Below are positions 11,316-22,485 of a stretch of 64,000 nt of DNA, piece by piece. The stretch's first letter is position 1; each line of letters opens with the position of its first letter. The stretch is from Carnegiea gigantea. Its lineage: Eukaryota > Streptophyta > Magnoliopsida > Caryophyllales > Cactaceae. Below the pieces are notes generated by a model that had not been told where the DNA came from, searched no databases, and worked only from the letters and a program-made list of their open reading frames with translations. The position numbers were made by a program, and so were the translations under genes. The DNA is taken from positions 165,001 to 229,000 of the forward strand of contig JAKOGI010000144.1 in NCBI GenBank assembly GCA_029747015.1, written 5' to 3'.

Positions 11316-14300
11316 ATGGCTGTCAGAGGAGGAGGTGGCGGATCGAAGCGGCAAGAATCGGCGTTGACGAGGGCGGTGAACGCCGTATTCGCTTTCGTAC
11401 GGGCGGCGGAGTTCGAGATCCTCTTCTTCCTTTTCTTCATCATTGCTTTCCTCCTCTTCAAAGATCTTGTCAGTCCGGATCTCTCTCTCTCTCTCTCACA
11501 TTTTTTTTCGGTTTTTCTCTTAGTTAATCAACTGTTTACGCCAGTTTTGCCTCTACTTTCTAATTTAATATCGGTGATAATGATGTTAAAAGTTAACGAT
11601 CTGGAAATTCCTGAATTTCTAAGTTCTTGTTGATGATTCTGGGTTTGAATCCGAATATGTAGAGGGCATTAGTTACTGCTTGCTTTTATAAGTGACGATG
11701 AACAATCGTCGCCACTGATTTTTCTGTGCTATGGTTTCTGTGGTAGACCATTTTAGGTTGGCAATTACATGGAATGTGCCACAGATTACCGAGCTTGGGG
11801 TGTGCGACCAACTGTGGAACTCGGCTATTTGAAGTTTGGCCTAAATTGAAGTGCCCATGTGTGCTTAACTATGTTGAATTATCGGGTATCTGGTATGATT
11901 CCTTAACAAGAGCCTGTATAACCTAAGTTTTTGTGGGTTGTGTCCGTGTGTGTTTAGAAGTTGGGCAAACCGGTAAGGATACCCACGTCCTTTTTTAATA
12001 GCTGGGAGGTAGGATGGAGGTGGCTTAGTTAAAATTTCTGATTGTCATATCCCTATGTAGATACCCGGTATTCCCCCATGCTGCTTAGGAATGAGAAAGT
12101 AATCCAAGTAACACTAGTCTGTTGGGTAAAGGTCCATGGTGGAGCCGAGTTCCCTGTCTTGAATTGCCTGCCTTTTTAAAATTTCGCTGCATTTGACATG
12201 TCTCAGCTGCATCTATTGTGTACCTCAGTTGTTCTGCTTCATGGCAATCTATGATGAACACTGTACAAAGTGGAATGCGGATGTTTTATTGTGGATTAGA
12301 TCAGTGCAGTATTCTATGAATTTGCATATTTGCAGTGTGGGTTCTGCTTCCTGAGCTTTTGTCCTGATTGACGCTATCCTTTGTGTTAAGTTAAATGCAG
12401 AGTTTTTGGAGTAAACCAAACTCCAAGTAGAATAGTGACCTACTGTAGGCAGCAAATTCAGTGAAGTAAACTAGGTTCCTTAAGCTGATATTGCCTCAGG
12501 TGAAGTACCACTGCCCTTAATGATTTGCCATGCCCTTTTTTAATAATTACTAACCTTTGTCTTACAGGCGATCTTCCTTTGCTAATGCAAATAAAGGATA
12601 GTCGGTCCATGACCTTTATATCTCAAGTGCAACCTAGTTTGGTGGTGAACTTAGAATGTGTTTGGGGGAAAGGGGAATAATGAAAGCATCAGCAACTTAC
12701 TGGTGGCCACAGCCATCAAGCTCCTTGAAATTTAAGAACTAAATTGTTTGTCAGATGGTGCCAGATTTTAGTTTTGCTCTTCATGGAATCTCCATTGCTG
12801 ATACTTTTGTCTCCATTTGAATCAGTGCAAACGTAGTCTTCCCTTTAAGATTGAACTGAGTCCATACAACAAGGTCCCCCATATTTCTGGAGGATTTGTC
12901 CCTTAGCTTTGAATCTTATCACTGAGCTACTTAAGCTGGGTTTTGGAGCCTGAATTTGGTGCCTGTATAACTGTTTTCTTACTCACTAGACAAAGCCATT
13001 TTGAGAGAGTACCAACTGTATTGCTTACAATCTTGGATCTCTCTAAAACAGAGTGCATCAGGCCAGGTGTTTTTATCATCTTCTCATCTTCTTGGTAGGA
13101 CCCCCCCTCCCCAAAAAAAGGGAAGTGAATCATATTAACGGAAAATACGTATGGCCCTTTAAAATCAAAGGTCCTATGGAGCCTCTCTGTCATTCAATTT
13201 GTCAGAATGAGCTTGCAGATCCCTGCTGCCCTGCCTGTGGTGGGTCTTTTGAAGTATTGGTTTGGTTTAGTTTGGACAATGGAATGGGTCAAACTATCTT
13301 CACTTCCCGTGAAGCAATGTACTTCTTTCTGTAGTTGAATTCTGAAGCTTTTGACTACTTACAGACTCGGTCTCTTTCATACCCCTTCCTGGTTTGGTTT
13401 CCTGGACCCCCTGCGGCCCTGCCAAACCTAGTGGTACATAACCCAAAGTCCTTGCTAGGAGGGGATATGGGGTGAGACGTACAAAGCCTTGCACCTGAAT
13501 CACTGAGAGATTGATTATAGATTTCATGGCACTTAATATGATAGGTGTGACTTGTTGTCGGAGATCTTTGACCGCAGTGATGCTTGTATATCTAAAGTAT
13601 CGTCTTACTAGTTTCCAGGACTTAACTGCACTAGTTCAATGACTCTGCTTTGTGATAGATGTGTTGTTTTTTCAAGGATAGCCAGCCAGAGAGCACCAGC
13701 ATTTGTAATTTCCATCCTTGTGCCTTCCAAGAAATTTTCTTTTGCAGATTGTTTTCTGATGATATGATCTACTGAGCCTGAGCAGCTAAATGCTTTGTCA
13801 TTATTTGGCATCGGTTATGCCTCCATTTTCCAGCTAGGATCACATGTGTCTTGTGTGTGTCAAAGGTGTGCATGTGTAGTAATAGGAAATAGATTGTCCG
13901 CACTCCCATCTTACGTGCTGCTTTGTCCATTATGTAACTTTCTAAACATGATATCTAGCGCGTCGATGCTTCAGATGTTACATGATTGAAAAAAAGGGTT
14001 TATTGGTGGTCTTACCACTAACTTTCTAAACATGATATCTAGCGCGTCGATGCTTCAGATGTTACACGATTGAAAAAAAGGGTTTATTGGTGGTCTTACC
14101 ACTCCCTGTCTGCATTGAAGAGGAACTGATGCTGAAAAAATCCAGTCAATGTTGCATTCGGTTTTGAACGTACCTTTTCGTTCGAAAAAGATAATGGTTT
14201 TGCAAATGCGGGGAGGGGGGATGGAGGAATTTATGATTTGAGGCTGTGACTGCTGTTAATTGCCGTTGATTTGCTACCTTCATTAGTTCTGACTGTTGTT

Positions 14301-14388
14301 GCCTATGCAATTTTTGCAGACATCGAGACCTGAATACAACCAGATTCTGGTGAAGAAGCCTGGGGACCATGATTTCTGGCCTTTCTAG
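11316..14388 (+). CDS. Small conserved single-pass membrane protein, two exons
   Basis: Exon 1 is 11316-11468 (51 codons, donor GTCAGT). Exon 2 is 14320-14388 (acceptor TTTTTGCAG, 22 codons plus TAG). The intron of 2851 bp is in phase 0. The product is 73 residues: a Gly-rich basic N-terminus (MAVRGGGGGSKRQES), an amphipathic stretch, one hydrophobic segment at about residues 33-48 (ILFFLFFIIAFLLF), then KDLTSRPEYNQ and a C-terminus ending DFWPF. Short proteins with this 'SRPEYNQILVKKPG...W' tail are, from memory, present across land plants as uncharacterised transmembrane proteins; I know no function. The ATG follows a (GA)n leader (11285-11315) typical of a plant 5' UTR. Without splicing, the frame runs on to a stop near 11633, so splicing defines the conserved tail. 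Confidence 0.75.
13935..14102. repeat. Recent 84-bp tandem duplication in an intron
   Basis: Two adjacent copies of an 84-bp unit, 13935-14018 and 14019-14102, start 'taactttctaaacatg' and end 'ggtggtcttaccac'. I count a single difference (acatgatt versus acacgatt), so the event is recent. They lie about 220 bp upstream of the exon 2 acceptor of the small membrane-protein gene. Confidence 0.9.
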
Positions 14389-15204
14389 AAGTTGTTAACA
14401 ATGTTACTCTAGCGATGTTTTGGAGAAGAGGGGGTTCTTGTGTATATCCGTATGCATGTGTGATCGATTTTGTTCCTCTTTCTTACTTTTGGCCTATTAT
14501 TAGGCATTATGTTTTCTTTAGGATGGTTCTCTTTTGGTTTATAGCCCAGGTCTTACATTTTGATTATTGATATCTGGAACTTTGTTGGTGAATGTGCTTA
14601 AAATGTGATCATTTTGATTGCTGAGTTGAGAGGCTTATGTCTTCTGAGTGGAGGGAATGGTGTATACATAAGATGATGAACTCCACTTCTCCAATATGAA
14701 TATCATACTCAGGAGCATACTCTCAACAGCCACATCAACAAATATATTTTAAAAATTAATATATGACAAATACATGTTTAAAGAATATATGCACGCAGGC
14801 AATAAGAGTATGTGCTCTCGGGAGCATATAAGAAATTGCCCCACTTGCCTAGCTGCGAGATCTCTCTATTCGATCAAAGCGTAGCTGCGCTATTGAAGAG
14901 TTCTTGTTGCTGTACGACTCTTTATTAGTGTATGTAACTCGATGATGAATTCATTGTCTAACTATTAAATCATATATTTGATTTTTTTCATTCGGGGAAA
15001 TGAACTATTTTTTGTCCATGAAGATGGTTATATTATGATTCTTGTGAAGAAAATTGTGAAGATTAATAAAAGTAAAAAAAGCAGTAACTCAATAAGGACT
15101 TTAGGACCATTTGAAACCATTTATTATTTTTTCAAGAAAGATAATGGGAATATTTTGTTGGATGAAAGAATAAGAAACGAAAATGAGTATCTTGCGCAAT
15201 TTAT
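14389..15204. other. 3' flank and spacer with dispersed repeat copy
   Basis: The 3' UTR of the small membrane-protein gene presumably ends within the first few hundred bases. Positions 14700-14850 carry a copy of the AT-rich dispersed family also seen at 7630-7710. It ends in 'gtgctctcgggagca', which echoes the palindrome at 28553. A 102-codon ORF at 14978-15286 has no recognisable features and is not called. Confidence 0.4.
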
Positions 15205-17560
15205 TACGTACAATCGGGTGGACAACTCAATTGTCCACCCAAGCCCACCAACAGTGGTTTTGAGTCCGTTAACTGCCGAGCCCTAGGCTTTTTTTTAAAA
15301 AAAAAAATTCATTCTCTTCCATTTTTTGAAATCACGGTTTTCATTCTCCCCATTGTTCCATTACTCTTCGCTGCTTCGATTACTTTAATGTTCAGCAATT
15401 ATTGAATGACTGAGTTTGATCTTGATGTCGCTATTGATGTTAAATCTTCATAAAAACAGGAATTGTTCGTCAAGTTTGATAGTATTTTTTCGATCTCTAT
15501 TTTTGTTTTCGAGATTGAAAGTTGTATTCGTTAGTTTTGCGTTTTGATGAGTTAATTTCGATATTTTTGAACTGGATTACATTATGTAAATTTTGGTTTG
15601 CGACATATGAGAAACGATAGCTCACTATTATAAGTTATGTGCTCACTAAATATAGTCATCGGCTCACTAAAGGTATACATTTAGCTTACTATAAAAAAAT
15701 ATGTTATCCTGTGCTACAAAGCAGTTTTTACTCATTAAAAGAAACGTTTGACTCACTAGGATTAACCTGTATGCTCATCTATATTGCATTATAACTCACC
15801 ACAAATGTTATGATTATTTTTTCAGATGATATTTTCATTGTTGTTATGTATATATGAGAAACAACAGCTCATCAATATGAGTTATGTGCTCACTAAATAT
15901 AGTCGTTGGCTCACTAAAGAAATACATTTAGCTCACTTGTATTGAGCAATCATAAATCAATTATCTCCTCACCAAATATGATCACTATAATTAATCTTGT
16001 ATCTAACAGGGAAAACAATAGCTCACTATAAAAAATCTGTTGCCTTGCACTACAGAACATTTATACTCACTAATACAAACGTTTGGCTCACTAGAATGAA
16101 AATTGTGCTCATCAATTATGCGCTATGGCTCGCCAAAAAAATTATGTTATTTTTGCAGATGATACTTCGTTTTTCATATCTACATTAGATCGTTTTGTTT
16201 CTGAGACTGTTGATGTTGATTATTATGTTAGAATTTTGTGTAATCTTACTGGTGTTTCAAATGGTAAAGATACATTTGTAAGATATATAATATATTTAAT
16301 GAGCAATACAATATTAGTAAAAAATATTTATATTATCTTTTATTATGACATAAGCACATTTATATTATACATATTTAGTTAGTATAATACAAATATAGTT
16401 GAACTCACTAAAAGTATGTCATAACTCACTAAATATAAGTTATAACTCACTAAAAGATAAATATATCATACCTTAAAATATGAACAAAAAAGTATATGTG
16501 CTAACTAAAATTGTTTGTTCACTCATTTTTTATTATGAATGATTAGTATTCTACGCTAAATCATATTAATCATAAAATACATTTTATAACTCATTAAATA
16601 TCTATCATAACTCACTAAATAAATAGCATAGATCACTAAAAAGAATAGTATATTTAGTCAGTAAATAATATTGTGAAGTTTTTGAGTTATGTTATAACTC
16701 AATTATTTTTTATTATGCCATAAGGGTGTTTGTATTATATTTTATGAGTATAATAGAAATGTAGTGAATTGATTAAATATAATCAAACTTACTAAATATA
16801 TGTCATAACTCACTAAATATATACCATAACTTACTAAATATATGTCATAACTCACTAAAAAAATATAGACAATTAGAATATAGTTTAGTAAGTTTCAGAT
16901 GCACAATAACACTTTTTTTAGTATAATTGCACATTTTAATAAGTTATATAGTATTTTTACTAAGTAAAACCTAGGATACATAAGATGCATTGGGTTGATC
17001 TATCCGATCACTAAAAATATGTATTAACTCACTAAAACTGTATCTCAACTTACTAAGTATTGTAATGAGTTATACATTTTTAGTGAATTGAAATTCGATT
17101 GTACAATTGGTTATGTACAATCGGTTGTATGATATACCAACTCAATAAATAAATATCATAACTCATTAAAAAAAATATAGACAATTAGAATATATTTAAT
17201 AAGTTTTAGATTCACAGTAACACTTTTTTAGTATAATAGCACATTTAATAAGTTATATAGTATTTTTACTAAGTAAAACTTGGGTACATAAGATACATTA
17301 GTTTTGGTATGTCTACTCACTAAAAATACGTATTAGCTCACTAAAATTATGTCTCAACTCACTAAAATATTTTAGTGAATTATACATTAGTTTTAATGAG
17401 CGAAATTGGTTAGACAGCAGTATATTTTAGTGAGTTATACGGTATTTTTAGTGAGTCGAAATCTGACAGTTTTCTTTATATTTTGTACGTGAGGGCAGTT
17501 TGTAGGTCCGGTTGTACAATTGCATTTGTACAATCGGATGAACGATATACCAACTGAGCA
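15205..17560. repeat. Degenerate 21-bp-period CTCACTAAA array
   Basis: I count 14 exact CTCACTAAA words on the plus strand between about 15643 and 17364, many near-matches (cttactaaa, ctcattaaa), and two inverted copies at about 17425 and 17448. Where they cluster (16401-16465, 16580-16640, 16786-16870, 17310-17375) the spacing is almost exactly 21 bp, with consensus aactcactaaatatatgtcat. Larger duplications are superimposed (see findings). Similar 'gtacaatcgg' words occur at 15209, 17115 and 17531. No ORF of known family is present. Nature unknown: a decayed minisatellite or the body of an undescribed non-autonomous element. Confidence 0.75.
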
Positions 17561-18112
17561 TCTTGAATGATTTATATTTTTAAGGGCGGGGCTGAAATTC
17601 TCCAATAAAATAAGCTTTTTTTTACGGGTAAAAGTTCTCTCTAATAAAATGGCTAGTTTGGTGGAATATATGTTACACTTAAACCAACATAAAGTTGCTG
17701 ATTGATAAATAACATTATGTATAAAAAATTTAGACATTCGAGACTAAAAATGACTTCACTTATTTTCATTTATATTTTGAATGCTATAAACATACCGTCC
17801 AAATAAGGATTAATGACCTTAACAATGGTTTGGGACAACACCAAAAATGAAAAAGCCAGCTGGAAATGATTAATTCTAGAAGCATCCAAATATGTGCTTG
17901 AGTGCTTCTCCACCGGTTGCACTCCCAGCCCCCCAAATAAAAAGTCCAAACGACGTAACAAAACCGGTAATTCAACCAACCCAATTCGTAGATTCCATCC
18001 ACCTCAACTAAACAAAATTATCAGTCGGAAAGAAAGAAAGATCTGTCCGCAATTCCAATTCCAATTCCAATTCCAATTCCATTCACAATCTTTCTCTCTC
18101 TTGCCGAAGACG
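17561..18112 (+). promoter_or_regulatory. Promoter and leader of the 18.1-kb gene
   Basis: Upstream DNA and likely 5' UTR of the following gene. The leader contains five perfect copies of AATTCC in tandem (18051-18080), 33 bp before the ATG. No TATA box is clear. An in-frame ATG at 17894 would add 73 residues without family resemblance, so the ATG at 18113, which starts a clean signal peptide, is preferred. Confidence 0.4.
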
Positions 18113-18748
18113 ATGGCTTCCCGATTCTCTCTCCTCCTGCTCCTCCCCCTTCTCTCTCTCCTCTCTCTCTCCGCCGACGCGAGGCCCGGCGTCCACTTCC
18201 ACCCCTGCAACACCCTCGTCATCTCCACCTACTCCTTCTCTCTCCGAAACCCTAACCCTGATCTCCGCCGCCCTGGCGTCGTCACCTTTTTCGCCGGCTT
18301 CCGCCCGGACGCCGACGTCCTCCGCCACCGCCACCACCGCTTCTTCCTCCCCGCTTCCCGACTCATCCCCTATCAGAGAGTCGAGCAACTCGAGCATCAG
18401 CAACTCCCCGAGAAGGTCGAATTGCCATTTTCGCTAGGGTTTAGCTCCCTCAAGGATCGCACCAAGGACATCCTGAACGTCGTCGCTTCACTCCTCCTCG
18501 GCGCCGCCTGTGGGGCCCTCACGGCTGGCACCATGTACCTCATCTGGTCTCTCTTCAACCACAGTAACGGATCTTACCGGTCATTGGATGGGTTTTCCAG
18601 CGATGATGACGATGCTGATGATCATGATGATGATATCTTCAACCCTAAGAAGAAGGGTTACGTTGCTGTTCCCGCTGCCCCTGCTAAGACCGTTGATTCT
18701 GAAGCTCCTACTGCTGATTCTGCTGCGCCGGTCAAGGAATCTGCTTGA
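18113..18748 (+). CDS. Plant secretory-pathway membrane protein with acidic tail
   Basis: A single-exon gene for 211 residues. Residues 1-23 are a signal peptide (MASRFSLLLLLPLLSLLSLS..ADA), with mature sequence beginning RPGVHFHPCNTLVIS. A lumenal or apoplastic region rich in Arg and His follows (about 45-90). A second hydrophobic segment at 122-148 (VVASLLLGAACGALTAGTMY and onward) is probably a membrane anchor. The C-terminal cytosolic part has an Asp-rich stretch (DDDDADDHDDD) and an Ala/Pro/Val tail. The 'ARPG.HFHPC.TL.IS.YSFS' start is one I associate with a plant-specific family of unknown biochemistry. It may be related to Arabidopsis NPU (NO PRIMEXINE AND PLASMA MEMBRANE UNDULATION), but that link is from memory and uncertain. 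The coding region is GC-rich in its first half, and translation is open from the ATG to TGA. Confidence 0.8.
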   Translation: MASRFSLLLLLPLLSLLSLSADARPGVHFHPCNTLVISTYSFSLRNPNPDLRRPGVVTFFAGFRPDADVLRHRHHRFFLPASRLIPYQRVEQLEHQQLPEKVELPFSLGFSSLKDRTKDILNVVASLLLGAACGALTAGTMYLIWSLFNHSNGSYRSLDGFSSDDDDADDHDDDIFNPKKKGYVAVPAAPAKTVDSEAPTADSAAPVKESA

Positions 18749-21286
18749 TTGGGGGTATGGGTTTTCGGTTTCTTCTTCTTTTCTACATGTTTTCTCTTCA
18801 TGACCATGTGGTCGTTATATGAATTACAGACTATGAATGAATGATGTACTGTGTTAAAGATGAGTTGTTAATTCACTGGAAAAATACTTGTTAAATCTAG
18901 CATTGATCATGCCTATGTTACATAACACAGTGAATTCAAGTCTTTCCAGTCTAAATAAATTATGACTCTATCCTACGATTGTATGAATTAGCATGAGCTT
19001 ACTTTGCATCAATTTTCAGTGTGTTAAAGGTTTCGTAGCTCAATTACTCTTTGCTGTTTGAACTTGGTGCGGTGTATGTATTAGCCGGTGGTTTGTTATA
19101 GTAGTTAACATCTTACGGGCTCAAACTATTGCTGAAAATGCGTCGGCTGTGGCTGTGGGATGGTGTGTGGTACTGGTGGTTCACATGATTCTGGATGATG
19201 AGGCAAATAGTTGGGACCCTAATGTTGAAAACAATGCTGTAGTTGGTGTCTTCTGTTTTTATTGTTATATAACCTTAGATTTCTGTTCCTATGTGCATTT
19301 TGTTGGTCATATATAGCAGTGAGAGGACATGTGTTGCTTATTGAATGAACATCAAAATGTGGCCCATGAGACGTCATTAACATGTTTTTGTAGTTGGCTG
19401 AGTTAGCCGTTTCAGATTGGTGGCGCTAGGGGGAAGGGGGTGGGATGATGCAGCTCTGTTCATGCTGCTTCTATTTAGCGTGCTATGATTGGCGACAGGA
19501 TATTAAACTGTCTCATGACTTTACTGGTTTGTCCAAGACTTGTCAAAGAAATGCATTGCTTTGACTTATGCATTATTCATGAGTATGCACAGTTTTGCAC
19601 AGGGATGTAATCACTTAAGGGTCATTGTTAAATTCTTAAATGGGATTTTAATCCTCTACGATGTCCTTTTGAATGTAAACGAGAATGCAGTATTTGTGAC
19701 TTGGAAGGGTGAATTTTTCCAAACTCTAAATATCAAACTTGGGGTACTTTTGACTTTGAGGGTGTATGTGCTCAATTGACGGCACTGCACATGTGATGTG
19801 ATTTGCCCAACCAATTGTCCAAATGGGAAAGAAGTAATTCATACTTGTTTTTGCAGTTGCTTTTTTTAATAAAAAATTTAATCATCTTGTGCTGGTTTTC
19901 TGTTTGCATGTCTTCACTCTCTGTAGTTTTTTCTTGAATATGAGTGATATAAGTGGTTCAGGTGGCTGAAGTGGGACTGTGCTCGTCAAAATATCTCCCT
20001 GGCCTACGCTAGTAGGCAATCTCTATCTATTCTGGTAGTATAGAATGAAATACACCTGTGGGCTTAAGAAGTGGTGAAATGTCCTCTTACCTACCCAAAA
20101 AATTAAAACGAATGGTGAAAGGTGGTGCATTTTATTGGTAGCTGCGGTGGCTCGGACCTCAGGTTCATTGTGATTGTCCGGGTTGTTCCAATGCTAAGCT
20201 TGTTACCTAGCACTTCTGTTACTCACCTCCTAGTTGACTGCAGAATTGGCCTATGGATTGTAGAGTTTTGAGTAACTGTTAGACAGTATGGAGGATATAG
20301 GACATTGTTTGTGGGGTTCTAGATGAATTTTTCTTGTGAACATTGGGGGTGTTGATGTGGATTCAGCAGCCTTGGAAGTGATCTTTAGCTCTTTTTTGGT
20401 TTGTTAGTCTGTGCACCTTAGCAGCCTGGTTGGAAACTCTTACACTGGTCTTACTCTAATGCCCATCAACGAGGATCTATAATACGATGGGTTAATGGGT
20501 GCGGTAATTTCAAGTCCCGATCCCAATTCTTTAGAGTGAACTTGGAATGTCTACCCGTTTTTCCCCCCCCCTTTATGGCTAACAAATTAGGAGTGAAGAC
20601 TTGATTATTTATTATCCCACTTTTGCAGACCTCCAAAAGTTGGGACAATTTGTGGGGGACCATGATGTTTTATTGAGTAGGTGGGGTTCTTACTGATATA
20701 TTCAATTCATAGCGAAATGTGACGTCTGCCTTGTGCCTAGAGATGTGATATGAGTCTGGGGCATGATGGACACATCTCTTGGATTGCTTCTATTGGTTCT
20801 GGGCATTTTGTTATCCTATATATTGTCAAAAGCTCCTTCATGGACTAATACAACTGGATTATCAGTTGTGATGCATTAAGTCGTGACCTTTGGAGCAGAT
20901 TATCAACGTCTTTGGCGGTGCTTTCGGTGGATAACTGTTTGGATTCTTGAAGGCTTGTCTTCTGGGTTTCTCTCGTTCTTAGGTCTTTTGAACTTGTAGT
21001 GGTGGAGCATGTGAAACATTCACTCATAATTGTCAGTACGGAGTGTTCCTGGTTTAGGAGTTGTTAATCATTGTACGTTCTTTGTGTTCAGCTTTCTAAC
21101 CCTCTCAATTTGCTTTTGGGGCCTTGCTTTTTGACAGTGGTTGTGGTTCCATTTCACATACGTGAACTTTGGGTTGATGCTTGCGTAGAGTGATCTTCTT
21201 GAAGGGGAAGATTGCCCATTTGACAGCATCAGATTTAGAGATCAACGGTGTCATGGGTATAGGGTGGACAATCCTATACACATGCC
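18749..21286. other. 3' flank and long spacer without a recognised gene
   Basis: The 3' UTR of the preceding gene lies at the start. The rest is moderately T-rich, resembling intronic or old non-coding DNA. ORFs are short and show no known domain. A poly-C tract lies at about 20563-20571. Confidence 0.4.
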
Positions 21287-21885
21287 TAGGGGTGGGCAAC
21301 GGATTGGGTTGAGTCGGACTGGACTAGTTCATTAACTAAACAGGCTGGGTTGGGTCTAGTATATTTGTTATTAGGCTGGGTTGGGTTATGGGCCAAATGA
21401 ACCCGACCCGCTCATGACCTGGCCATTACCACCTAAAGAGTGTTTTTGATTAGTTAATTTTTCAACTAATGTATTTGTAATTTTCCAATCAAATTAAACT
21501 AGTTCAAATTCAAAATTACAAAATATACAGTTAAGCTAATAAACGGGTTGGGTCAAGTCTGCCTATGGGCGGTCCGTTTTGGTTCCGTTTAAAAACGGAA
21601 CAAACTTGTGCTAAATAACGGTGTATAATTATTATTGTTATGTACAAAGTGTTGGTAATGAGGACAACTCATTGGAACATGTAAACTAGTGTGTCAATTA
21701 GGTTAAAAAAATGATGGGTTATTAAACGGGTCGTTAATGGGCCCGCCCAGTTTGGCCTGTTAATATGTCTTAATGGGGTTGCCCATTGATGGCCCAGTCC
21801 ATCATTGATCAGGCCCTTTATTAGCTATATTTTAAACGGATTGACCGCTTAACTCAATGAATACCCGATCCGTTGCCCATTCGTA
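21287..21885. mobile_element. TIR element with GGTGGGCAACGGAT ends
   Basis: The left end reads GGGGTGGGCAACGGATTGGG. The right end, on the minus strand, reads GAATGGGCAACGGATCGGG. The interior repeats 'gggttgggt' and 'gggccaaatgaacccgaccc' words and has no ORF. Elements beginning GGGTGGGCAA are frequent in plant spacers. Boundaries are approximate. Confidence 0.5.
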
Positions 21886-22066
21886 CTGACGCCCCAAGAT
21901 CATTCCCTGTTACGGCTTCCTTCGTCAAAAACGTTGCCTTCGTCTCAAAACTCATTTTATTATTTGCGCATACGTACGTTCTGTGCATTGTTCAGTTTTT
22001 GCCGTCGAACGGCATTGGGAGGGGGTGAATTCGTATAATAATGACAACATGGCGCTGAGCCCCGTT

Positions 22067-22082
22067 CCCCCCCCCCCCCCCC
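22067..22082. repeat. Poly-C tract followed by A-rich DNA
   Basis: A run of 16 C, then aaattcaa. It is one of the C(n)A(n) / T(n)G(n) tracts that recur in this window. Confidence 0.9.
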
Positions 22083-22225
22083 AAATTCAATTTTTGAAAT
22101 AATTTAAGCATATTATTGATGATTAAATGTGCTATGTTGATGATTTTGCAGTATTTAGTAACTCTAATAATTTTGTGTATTCTCGATGATTAAATGTATG
22201 CTACCTGGACTATTTTGTAATATTT

Positions 22226-22485
22226 AGGGCTTGTTTCTTTCATTGATAGATAAAGTCGATAAAAGAGAACAATTGGTAAGAATTGGGAAAATTTCAGATT
22301 TGTTTTGGGATTGATATCTTTCTTTTTAAAGAAGGGGAAGTGAATGGTAAAAAAATGGTTAGGATTGGTGTGATTGGGAAATATTGGAAAAACTGATATA
22401 TGCTGAGGATGATTAGTAAAAATTGGCAACGAATGGAAATTATCGGATTAGTAAATGTTTATTTGCCAAGGAAAAGAACAAGTCT
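22226..22485. mobile_element. MITE, GGxCCTGTTCTTTT family
   Basis: The left end is AGGGCTTGTTTCTTTCATTG. The inverted right end is AGACTTGTTCTTTTCCTTGG. About 260 bp, no ORF. It resembles the elements at 10789 and 29459 in its termini more than in its interior. Confidence 0.5.

Noticed and set aside
13390..13500. SINE-like words in the intron of the small membrane-protein gene
   Set aside because: 'ggatatggggtgagacgtacaaagcc' is faintly like an Au SINE, but no promoter boxes or ends could be found.
14978..15286. 102-codon ORF beside the CTCACTAAA array
   Set aside because: Low-complexity Lys/Ile/Asn-rich product with no recognisable domain and no codon-use signal in AT-rich DNA; it looks like a chance ORF.
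16125..16382. Possible exon after 'tttttgcag' reading DDTSFFISTLDRFVSETVDVD
   Set aside because: It follows a good acceptor-like sequence, but no partner exon, donor or family could be identified, and the surrounding repeat duplicates the same splice-like words (15818-15830).
17894..18112. Upstream in-frame ATG extending the 211-residue protein by 73 residues
   Set aside because: The extension is Lys/Arg/Pro-rich, includes the translated AATTCC repeats, and would bury the signal peptide; the ATG at 18113 is preferred.
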